A stretch of DNA of 5,865 bases from JANQIV01 sp050117315. GTDB taxonomy: Bacteria > Bacteroidota > Ignavibacteria > Ignavibacteriales > Melioribacteraceae. Positions 1-4,860 of this stretch are shown in pieces (the stretch's first letter is position 1; every line of letters starts with the position of its first letter). Location of the stretch: contig JASFMY010000205.1 of assembly GCA_050117315.1 (NCBI GenBank), forward strand, positions 1 through 5,865, given 5' to 3'. The notes beneath the pieces are model-generated. The model did no database searches and was not told where the DNA came from. It saw only the letters and a list, made by a program, of their open reading frames with translations. Made by a program: the position numbers and the translations under genes.

Positions 1-399
1 TAATATTAATTGTTAAATAGGTATGTTGTCAATCTATTTGATCGGTCGGGACTGCAAAAACTCCCGGGTTTAATTTGGGCAGGATACAACTTTTATTTGG
101 AACAACCGGTTTTTAATAGAGAGAGAAAAACAAAATTGATAAATAGAACAAATATAAAACCGGGGAGGAAGCAAAAATAAATATCTTTTTACTGCCGTCA
201 GAGATCCCCGAATTACGCATATACGTCAACCCCTATTTAAGATTTTTGATTTAATATCTACTAATATTTATATAGAATAAACCAACTTCCTTAGAGGAAG
301 TTGGTTTATCAATAGGCACCCAAACCTTTTTACTTACCCCGCCCACTACATAAGCGTTAACACAATGAAAAACTATGACTAATGACATTAAGTTGACGC
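1..399. other. Gene-poor left flank with hairpins
   Basis: I see no convincing reading frame on either strand. A short GC-rich inverted repeat pairs CGGGA (47-51) with TCCCG (62-66) around a 10-base A-rich loop. A GGGGAGGA sequence at about 162-170 resembles a ribosome binding site, but no ATG, GTG or TTG frame of any length follows it. The right part holds a perfect hairpin (277-309) and an inverted pair (350-403), listed separately. The stretch may be the decayed end of an older gene or simple intergenic DNA. Confidence 0.5.
277..309 (-). terminator. Perfect 14-bp hairpin, likely terminator
   Basis: ATAAACCAACTTCC (277-290) is followed by the loop TTAGA (291-295) and by its exact reverse complement (296-309). 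The stem has an A-rich 5' side and a T-rich 3' side on both strands, so the T stretch is folded into the stem. Bidirectional rho-independent terminators often look like this. On the minus strand it lies about 90 bases after the stop of the small frame ending at 400, and AT-rich sequence follows it. No clean U-run follows on either strand, so a structural or protein-binding role is possible. Confidence 0.5.
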
Positions 400-403
400 T
401 TAT
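350..403. repeat. 12-bp inverted repeat with 30-base loop
   Basis: ATAAGCGTTAAC (350-361) pairs with GTTGACGCTTAT (392-403). Eleven of 12 positions are Watson-Crick and the twelfth (T358 with G395) is a wobble, so all 12 pair in RNA. Inside, AATG (364-367) can add four pairs with CATT (386-389). The right arm covers the stop codon of the minus-strand frame at 400-615, so the hairpin could end that transcript. The outer AAC and GTT ends recall integron attC sites, but the full core consensus is not met. Confidence 0.45.
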
Positions 404-615
404 AATACACCAGCAGGGAAAAGTTGGGTTCTTCTGGGCAATGCTGTCAACTTAAGACTGCATTTATAATAATTAGGAGTCATTCCCGAATGCTTTAATC
501 GGGAATCTTCTAAAAAATAGATTCCGTGTAAAACCATCATGGAATTGTCAATACTGATTTGACGCGACATTAGGGTATATTCTTTGGTTGTTATTTCAAA
601 GGGTATCATAAACAT
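400..615 (-). CDS. Small hypothetical protein, doubtful
   Basis: This frame of 71 residues has no recognisable domain, signal peptide or membrane segment. Its composition is ordinary, and I do not recognise the family. The case for it being real is the start: its ATG (615-613) shares one base with the TAA (617-615) of the frame upstream, a TAATG junction typical of translational coupling. No Shine-Dalgarno sequence precedes the ATG, so translation would depend on that coupling. The stop lies in the arm of a 12-bp inverted repeat. It could equally be the out-of-frame remnant of one longer decayed gene covering about 400-816 on this strand. Confidence 0.3.
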   Translation of the reverse strand: MFMIPFEITTKEYTLMSRQISIDNSMMVLHGIYFLEDSRLKHSGMTPNYYKCSLKLTALPRRTQLFPAGVL

Positions 616-743
616 TAACGTAGAGGTTTATTCCGTCCTATTATTGTTACCTTGAATTCCGTATTGTCGTCCTTAATAAAATAAATTCCTTCCTCTTCAA
701 CTTCGGGGTTAACCTTTAGTCTGTGTCCCAGTATCTGTGCCAT
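615..743 (-). CDS. Small frame, probable gene fragment
   Basis: The frame has 42 codons starting MAQILG and ending RNKPLR. The sequence VNPEVEEEGIYFIKDD followed by FKVTIIG looks like genuine acidic beta-strand protein, but I do not recognise a family. The frame is open back to a stop 15 codons before this ATG, and no good ribosome binding site precedes the ATG. In another minus frame just upstream (about 744-816) there is also protein-like sequence (LGLKVYIKVS), so a single frameshift near 745-755 could have split one gene. The TAA overlaps the ATG of the frame at 400-615. I regard it as a remnant or a small coupled gene, with low certainty. Confidence 0.28.
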   Translation of the reverse strand: MAQILGHRLKVNPEVEEEGIYFIKDDNTEFKVTIIGRNKPLR

Positions 744-816
744 ACCGCCGGGTGTTAGGGTTTGTTGCAGAAACTTTAATATATACCTTTAGTCCAAGAA
801 AAGAAGCTTTTCATGA

Positions 817-1047
817 ATGATAGAATTAGGGAAACAACAAAAGGCCGGGACAAGCGACAATACTGGACTGAAAGGCTTAATAAAGCTTGATAATATTACG
901 GTTGATTGGAATACAAATATTTATCCCTTGGAAATTGTCTCAAAAATTTTTGATTTGAAGTTAGGCGAGATTTCCTGATCAATTAGTTATGGAAATAATT
1001 TTATTATTGTAATAAAAGTTGATGTCTGGATATTACAGTACATTTGA
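817..1047 (+). pseudogene. Small frame broken by in-frame TGA
   Basis: ATG at 817 opens a 53-codon frame that stops at TGA 976-978. The same frame then stays open for 22 further codons to TGA 1045-1047. The part before the first stop includes IKLDNITVDWNTNIYPLEIV. The part after it (SISYGNNFIIVIKVDV) reads like a beta-hairpin continuing the same domain. The layout of an 'IYPLE-V' helix start followed by alternating hydrophobic strands faintly recalls small HxsD-type proteins of His-Xaa-Ser maturation systems, but no partner gene is present and the resemblance is from memory. There is no Shine-Dalgarno sequence; a 6-bp hairpin (798-812) lies just before the ATG. The likeliest reading is a nonsense-disrupted remnant, and chance cannot be excluded. 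Confidence 0.25.
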
Positions 1048-1067
1048 ACATATTACGGAGAATTTTC

Positions 1068-1111
1068 TCTATTTAATAAAAGCCCCAAAAAGGGGTCCTT
1101 TATTAAATAGA
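1068..1111 (-). terminator. Terminator of the secreted-protein gene
   Basis: TCTATTTAATAAA (1068-1080) pairs exactly with TTTATTAAATAGA (1099-1111), 13 bp. An inner GC clamp of CCCC (1083-1086) and GGGG (1092-1095) closes an A5 loop (T5 on the minus strand), with a small 2-by-3 mismatch between the two stems. It starts 32 bases past the stop of the minus-strand gene at 1144-1539, the usual place for a rho-independent terminator. A- and T-rich arms flank the GC clamp on both strands, so it could act bidirectionally. Confidence 0.7.
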
Positions 1112-1143
1112 AGGTTAGAAAAAAACACTTTAAATAAGTTTTA

Positions 1144-1539
1144 CTACCATGACAACGATGCTTCTGCATGACAATATCCGCCTGGACTATGGGCACATTC
1201 TGCTACTACTATATAGGTACCGCCCGAACCGGAATAAAATACACCGCTATCAGAACAGCTATCATAGCCAGGCTCTCCTGAAACATAAGAATAACATTCT
1301 CCACAATTAGTTATATATGCACGCGCCCAAGACCATCCGCCTTGAATTGTATTATAGGCCCATGTTTCAAGCGAATATGAAACATATACCCCACTTGGTA
1401 TATCATAACTACTGTATTGGGAGTCAGAATCAGTACTAACGCCGGTAAGATGCATAGATACTGATTCGTAGTCGGCTGAAACTGTAGAAGTCATTCCAAA
1501 TAGAACAAAAAATACCAAAAACAATGCTTTCGACTTCAT
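1144..1539 (-). CDS. Small secreted Cys/aromatic-rich protein
   Basis: This is a 131-residue protein of unknown function. Residues 1-22 form a clear Sec signal peptide: basic start MKSK, hydrophobic core, and V-S-A before a likely signal peptidase I cut after Ala22. The mature part is about 109 residues and rich in Ser, Gly, Tyr and Trp, with five Cys (79, 82, 95, 115, 123) and a final Trp131. Cys79 and Cys82 form a C-x2-C pair. The pattern suggests a small disulfide-stabilised beta-sandwich exported to the periplasm or medium; one Cys would be unpaired in a monomer. The start is firm: AGGAGG (minus strand, 1550-1545) lies five bases before the ATG. The gene is monocistronic, ends in TAG, and has a hairpin terminator downstream. 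No homologous family is recognised. It is divergent in orientation from the lipoprotein genes, more than 900 bp away. Confidence 0.8.
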   Translation of the reverse strand: MKSKALFLVFFVLFGMTSTVSADYESVSMHLTGVSTDSDSQYSSYDIPSGVYVSYSLETWAYNTIQGGWSWARAYITNCGECYSYVSGEPGYDSCSDSGVFYSGSGGTYIVVAECAHSPGGYCHAEASLSW

Positions 1540-1654
1540 TTTAACCTCCTAAATTTAGTTGTAATAGATCGATTAGATATACATCAAGATATTAAGCAAA
1601 AGTTTAAAATAATAAGGACAGCTTTTTTACATCATTGATGCAATTTTTATTATC

Positions 1655-1690
1655 AACATATCTTTTGTAGTGATTATTATAAGATATGTT
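1655..1690 (+). terminator. 10-bp inverted repeat followed by T-run
   Basis: AACATATCTT (1655-1664) is repeated inverted and perfect as AAGATATGTT (1681-1690) around a 16-base loop. T1689 to T1695 follow as a run of seven T, giving a plus-strand terminator-like shape. The stem is AT-rich and no plus-strand gene ends nearby, so it could instead be an operator for the minus-strand gene, whose start is about 115 bases away. Confidence 0.35.
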
Positions 1691-1698
1691 TTTTTAAA

Positions 1699-1752
1699 AT
1701 ACGGTTAGACTTCAAATTCTATTGATAGTTTTAAATTTGTTTAAAACCGTAT
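1699..1752. repeat. Nested inverted repeats
   Basis: The outer arms ATACGGTT (1699-1706) and AACCGTAT (1745-1752) match perfectly. Inside them, CAAATT (1713-1718) pairs with AATTTG (1734-1739). Together they could fold as a two-stem structure about 54 bases long. It directly follows the inverted repeat at 1655-1690. Function unknown; the AT-rich inner stem could arise by chance. Confidence 0.35.
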
Positions 1753-1830
1753 CAATGGTAATGAATCAAATTGATAATGTCAAGAATGCTTCTTTGTTTT
1801 ACAGAAGAATTTAGAAATTGAAGGTTATTT

Positions 1831-1972
1831 ATTGCTCTATAAAGAAGATTATTAATTTAATTATTATTCAAAACATATGATTACTCATGAGAATTATATT
1901 TGAGTAAATTAGATATTCTAACGGTACTTCTTGCTTAATTATTGTTTTATGCCGAATTTATAATAGAGCAAT
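1831..1972. repeat. Perfect 10-bp inverted repeat, 122-base spacing
   Basis: ATTGCTCTAT (1831-1840) recurs inverted as ATAGAGCAAT (1963-1972). The 122 bases between them are AT-rich and non-coding. Such a unit is about the size of a miniature inverted-repeat element, but I found no flanking target duplication, and 10 bp is short. Confidence 0.25.
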
Positions 1973-2103
1973 TCTTGTTTAATAAGGGAGTTGTAAGCAT
2001 CCGGTAACATCAGCATATGGAATTAGTTGTCAAAATAGCTTCCGGATTTGGAGTTTTCACAAAATTCATCTGGGCTGGTAACCGTTTTGTAACGGAGCGG
2101 TAG

Positions 2104-2122
2104 CACAGGTTATTAATCTGTG
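2104..2122. repeat. 19-bp near-palindrome
   Basis: CACAG (2104-2108) and CTGTG (2118-2122) flank TTATTAA with one G/T mismatch pair (2109 with 2117). The symmetry is typical of a dimeric regulator operator, or of a short RNA hairpin. A second small hairpin, CCGTT-TTGT-AACGG, lies just before it at 2082-2095. It sits about 150 bases upstream of the possible lipoprotein promoter. Confidence 0.3.
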
Positions 2123-2268
2123 TTGCTTTAAACCAAAGACAAAATAATTCTTTTCCAGATAGCCTTAGTGGTCCGTGACAACCGGTTAAAGATTCCGGAA
2201 TAATATTCAAAACCATGAATAAATTCCTATTGTAAAGATATTATTAATATGAGTTAATAATTTTGGGC

Positions 2269-2297
2269 TTGACATAAAAAAGTTTATTGATTAACTA
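2269..2297 (+). promoter_or_regulatory. Possible sigma70-type promoter
   Basis: A perfect TTGACA (-35) lies at 2269-2274. A 17-base spacer leads to TAACTA (2292-2297), which is a poor -10 match; more AT-rich sequence follows. It is the best promoter-like sequence upstream of the lipoprotein pair and would give a leader of about 150 bases before the ATG at 2456. The weak -10 keeps this tentative. Confidence 0.35.
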
Positions 2298-2429
2298 ATT
2301 ATTAAAATATTTTCCCCTTTCTGTGATTCAATGAGAAAATAGAGCCCTTACACATCTGCGCTAACAGTATTGTAGAGTCGGTGGAAGACCAGCCCGGAAG
2401 ACGTGATTATGGATGAACGCAAAAAAAAG

Positions 2430-3529
2430 ATAACAATATCTATAACGGAGGAGTTATGTTTTCAAAGCTTCGTACTTTATTTCCTGTGTTTTTTCTCTTC
2501 TTATTTTTCTCTTGCAAATCACCTACTGAAACTCCGACAGAGGAACCAAGTGATTTATATGTCCTGGAAAGCGATGTTGTCTTTGGAGGTTATAGGGATG
2601 TTGATGTTTATCATAACACCATAATAATTAACACATCGCCAGACTCCATTCTTCTTAATGTAGAATCACCTACCCCATCGGGATTAAAACGGGAATCAAT
2701 ACGCTCACCATCCTTTGGTTCCTATTTCTCACTTGCATATTCAGATTATTATTATATTCCTGATATATCCAAGAACTACAGAACAACCGAACCGGACACG
2801 AGTACAAGCGAAAGTCATTTTTGGAATAATTTAAGATTAGGCCCATCCGAAAGAGTTATGGTTCCATATTCCAACTATTTGGGTGAGGGAGAAGAACTAT
2901 TTATTCAAAGTCTTGGAGTCAATAATTTTTCGGGATTGGAAGTAACATCCGAGTATAAAATAGAAAGGGATGAAGAAAATTCATCCTATCTAAATCTAGA
3001 AATTAAACAGACAATGGAAAACACCACAGAAGAGAATATGTATGTGGTTGTAATATCACTGCATGTTCCAAAAGAATTACGGACAAGAACAATCGATACT
3101 ATTTACTATAGAATAATTAGTGATACTATGTTGACAGATGTGAAGAAATCAGCCTATTACCGTGATACGGGAACAATTGACGGTTTTGGATTAGGCTCGA
3201 TTGGACAGAACGTAGATATTCAGTTGGATGTTTTACGACCTGATGAAAGTTTTGATTTTACTATCAAAATGACAATTGAGCCGTTGCTGGACAAATTTGA
3301 AATCTACCCCTCTTCTATAATTTCTTTTTATACAAAAGGTGAGAGGATATGGCCTAAAAGTATTATTACTTATAATGGTGAAGAGTACAACGGGAATGTT
3401 GGCTATTTGGAATTATGCAACCTAGCAATCCCGACTTACATTTTATTCTCAATCAATAACGGAGAACTAAAAGTAGTAAGCCCGGATGAAATAGAGCCGA
3501 CTTTTTCCCCTATTGATTAGTAAAAACTA
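2430..3529 (+). repeat. Tandem duplication, copy 1
   Basis: This unit is homologous to 3608-4697 at a near-constant offset of 1178 bp. Homology begins upstream of the gene at ATAACAA (2430-2436) and continues through an identical ribosome binding site and start region (2440-2461). It runs through the whole lipoprotein gene to the related TTAGT..ACTA sequence after the stop. A run of 71 identical bases spans 2927-2997 (4105-4175 in copy 2). Variable blocks lie between such runs, so the copies are either old and locally homogenised by gene conversion or under diversifying selection. Confidence 0.85.
2456..3520 (+). CDS. Tandem surface lipoprotein, copy 1
   Basis: This 354-residue exported lipoprotein is of unknown function. 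Residues 1-19 form a signal peptide (basic SKLR, then a Phe/Leu-rich core), and FFSC places the lipidated Cys at 20. Phe at -3 departs from the usual Leu/Val/Ile. A linker rich in Pro, Thr and Glu (22-33) follows, as on lipoproteins that extend from a membrane. The rest is acidic, Ser/Tyr/Asn-rich and probably all-beta, with no catalytic motif or transmembrane segment visible. The start is set by GGAGG (2447-2451), four bases before ATG. It is about 80% identical by eye to the next gene: residues 7-74, 112-125, 158-198, 263-287 and 291-350 are nearly invariant, while 75-111, 126-157, 199-215 and 226-262 differ strongly. A surface antigen, adhesin or binding protein is plausible, but no family is recognised. 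Confidence 0.85.
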   Translation: MFSKLRTLFPVFFLFLFFSCKSPTETPTEEPSDLYVLESDVVFGGYRDVDVYHNTIIINTSPDSILLNVESPTPSGLKRESIRSPSFGSYFSLAYSDYYYIPDISKNYRTTEPDTSTSESHFWNNLRLGPSERVMVPYSNYLGEGEELFIQSLGVNNFSGLEVTSEYKIERDEENSSYLNLEIKQTMENTTEENMYVVVISLHVPKELRTRTIDTIYYRIISDTMLTDVKKSAYYRDTGTIDGFGLGSIGQNVDIQLDVLRPDESFDFTIKMTIEPLLDKFEIYPSSIISFYTKGERIWPKSIITYNGEEYNGNVGYLELCNLAIPTYILFSINNGELKVVSPDEIEPTFSPID

Positions 3530-3546
3530 GAACTAAAACGAACAAA

Positions 3547-3562
3547 TCCGTCAACTGACGGA
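3547..3562 (+). promoter_or_regulatory. Small hairpin overlapping a ribosome binding site
   Basis: TCCGTC (3547-3552) pairs perfectly with GACGGA (3557-3562) around AACT. It lies 26 bases after the stop of the first lipoprotein gene and touches the start of the GGAAGGAGG ribosome binding site (3560-3568). With no T-run it is a poor terminator. It could partly mask the ribosome binding site of the short leader frame, or pause or process the transcript between the two lipoprotein genes. Confidence 0.35.
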
Positions 3563-3573
3563 AGGAGGTAAAA

Positions 3574-3600
3574 ATGAAGATGAACAAGGGATTACAATAA
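3574..3600 (+). CDS. 8-residue leader-like frame between lipoproteins
   Basis: ATG AAG ATG ... TAA encodes MKMNKGLQ. The ribosome binding site GGAAGGAGG (3560-3568), five bases upstream, is the strongest in the window, although nothing longer than eight residues follows. The start MKMNKGL looks like the beginning of a signal peptide, so this may be the leftover 5' end of a deleted gene. Alternatively it is a translated leader feeding ribosomes toward the second lipoprotein start 33 bases downstream. Upstream of copy 1 the related position has a GATGAAC sequence and an overlapping short frame (from GTG 2403), but no strong ribosome binding site. Confidence 0.3.
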   Translation: MKMNKGLQ

Positions 3601-3607
3601 AAATAAT

Positions 3608-4697
3608 ATAACAAAAACTATAACGGAGGAGTTATGTTTTTAAGACTTTGCACTTTATTTCCAGTTTTTTTTCTCTTCTTATTTTTCTCTTGCAAATCAC
3701 CTACTGAAACTCCGACAGAAGAACCAGGTGATTTATATGTCCTGGAAAGCGATGTTTTCTTCGGAGGTTATAGGGATGTTGATGTTTATCATAACACCAT
3801 AATAATTAACACTTCGCCAGACTCCATTCTTCTTAATGTAGAATCACCTACCCCATTGGGATTAGAACGAAAGCATTCATACTTCGGTGAATATGATGCC
3901 TATATCTCACTCGATTATTCAGATTATTATGATATTCCAAATATGTCCAAGGTCTATGTGACAAATGAACCTGACACGAGTACAAGCGAAAGTCATTTTT
4001 GGAATAATCGAATATTAGGTCCATCCGAAGGCATTTGTGTCCCGTACTCAAATTATTATGGAGAAAGTGAAGAAGTGGTTATTAAAAGTTTTGGAGTAAA
4101 TAAATTTTCGGGATTGGAAGTAACATCCGAGTATAAAATAGAAAGGGATGAAGAAAATTCATCCTATCTAAATCTCGAAATTAAGCAGACAATGGAAAAC
4201 ACAACCGAAGAGAATATGTATGTTGTTGGAATATCACTACATGTTCCAAGAGTAGGACCAAGTGCTACTTACTATAGAATAATTAGTGATACTCTATTAA
4301 CAAATGTGGTAAAATCAGCCTATTACCGTGATTGGGGAACGAATGATGGTTTTGGATTATGGACGAATGGTCAGTACGTAAATATGCAGTCGGATGTTTT
4401 ACTGCCTGATGGAAGTTTTGATTTTACAATTAAAATGACAATTGAGCCGTTGCTGGACAAATTTGAAATCTACCCCTCTTCTGGAGTTATGTTTTATACA
4501 AAAGGAGAGAGGATATGGCCAAAAAGTATTATTACTTATAACGGGGAGGAGTATAACGGGAATGTTGACTATTTAGAATTATGCGACTTTGCAATCCCGA
4601 CTTACATTTTATTCTCAATAAATAACGGGGAACTAAAAGTAGTAAGCCCGGACGAAATAGAGCCGACCTTTTCCCCTTAATTAGTATAAAAACACTA
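3608..4697 (+). repeat. Tandem duplication, copy 2
   Basis: This is the second copy of the unit at 2430-3529. The ribosome binding site and start (3618-3639) are identical to copy 1. Compared with copy 1 this unit lacks 12 bp in the coding region (about 4 codons near residue 208) and has an altered 3' end, where a 2-base difference brings the stop forward by two codons. The intergenic sequence 3530-3607 is not part of the repeat, so the duplication junction lies there. Confidence 0.85.
3634..4680 (+). CDS. Tandem surface lipoprotein, copy 2
   Basis: This 348-residue paralogue of the preceding gene has the same architecture: signal peptide 1-19, lipidated Cys20 in FFSC, a Pro/Thr/Glu linker, then an acidic beta-rich body of unknown function. 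GGAGG (3625-3629) sits four bases before the ATG. Two differences stand out. First, Val11 is coded GTT instead of GTG, so a run of eight T (3665-3672) lies in the signal-peptide codons; gain or loss of one T would abolish the protein. Second, the variable middle blocks (for example ERKHSYFGEYDAY against KRESIRSPSFGSY) differ far more than the flanking DNA. There are extra Cys residues at position 6 and in GICVPY. The gene probably shares a transcript with copy 1 or uses its own promoter in the 113-base gap. No family is recognised. Confidence 0.85.
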   Translation: MFLRLCTLFPVFFLFLFFSCKSPTETPTEEPGDLYVLESDVFFGGYRDVDVYHNTIIINTSPDSILLNVESPTPLGLERKHSYFGEYDAYISLDYSDYYDIPNMSKVYVTNEPDTSTSESHFWNNRILGPSEGICVPYSNYYGESEEVVIKSFGVNKFSGLEVTSEYKIERDEENSSYLNLEIKQTMENTTEENMYVVGISLHVPRVGPSATYYRIISDTLLTNVVKSAYYRDWGTNDGFGLWTNGQYVNMQSDVLLPDGSFDFTIKMTIEPLLDKFEIYPSSGVMFYTKGERIWPKSIITYNGEEYNGNVDYLELCDFAIPTYILFSINNGELKVVSPDEIEPTFSP

Positions 4698-4702
4698 ATT
4701 AA
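4677..4702 (+). terminator. Weak AT-rich hairpin after the lipoproteins
   Basis: TTAATTAGT (4677-4685) and ACTAATTAA (4694-4702) are perfect inverted 9-mers around an 8-base A-rich loop. They overlap the stop codon of the second lipoprotein gene. The stem has only two GC pairs and no T-run follows, so termination would be weak. Copy 1 has a degraded version after its own stop (TTAGT..ACTAG). Confidence 0.35.
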
Positions 4703-4860
4703 TTCACGTTACGCAAAACGTATGGAATAATGGAAAAAAGGAATGATGGAATGTTGTTTTTTAGCAGGTTTCACCTGACTTGTGACAGAAAAAAAAAGTA
4801 ATGGAAAAAGATTGGAAAAGAGGCTATAATAGAAATATTTATAATTGATTGTCGTACTAA
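4703..4860. other. Gap before transposase remnant
   Basis: No gene is present. Small features are a 5-bp palindrome CAGGT-TTC-ACCTG (4765-4777), a run of nine A (4789-4797), and a perfect TATAAT (4825-4830) without a matching -35 at normal spacing. The TATAAT lies 31 bases before the GTG of the transposase and could serve as a weak promoter from outside the element. Confidence 0.4.

Larger units (their letters stand above)
1540..2268. other. Long gene-poor region with inverted repeats
   Basis: After the ribosome binding site of the minus-strand gene (1545-1550) there is no convincing gene up to the possible promoter near 2269. The left half is very AT-rich and holds inverted repeats at 1655-1690, 1699-1752 and 1831-1972. 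The right half (about 1995-2215) is visibly richer in GC and holds small hairpins (2082-2095, 2104-2122) plus short, mutually exclusive reading frames on both strands, the longest a 68-codon minus frame (2010-2216). None has a good ribosome binding site. That GC-richer half may be a decayed gene or a structured non-coding RNA. Confidence 0.5.

Noticed and set aside
340..403. Canonical integron attC site
   Set aside because: The ends read CGTCAAC and GTTAACG on the minus strand, which miss the RYYYAAC and GTTRRRY cores at two positions each. No integrase is present. Left as a low-interest test.
817..1047. Alternative genetic code with TGA read as an amino acid
   Set aside because: The four well-supported genes contain no internal TGA and use TGG for Trp, so the single TGA is better explained by decay or chance.
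2010..2216. 68-codon minus frame as a real gene
   Set aside because: Only a weak AGGA lies upstream, the composition is unlike a folded protein, and other frames in the same stretch look equally plausible. Kept as part of the region description only.
2403..2624. 73-codon plus frame starting GTG
   Set aside because: Most of it overlaps the lipoprotein gene in another frame and has no homologue-like sequence. The short part before 2456 may correspond to the leader-like frame of copy 2, but there is no strong ribosome binding site.
3848..4051. 67-codon minus frame inside lipoprotein copy 2
   Set aside because: It lies antisense within a well-supported gene, has no ribosome binding site, and is interrupted in copy 1 despite high similarity.
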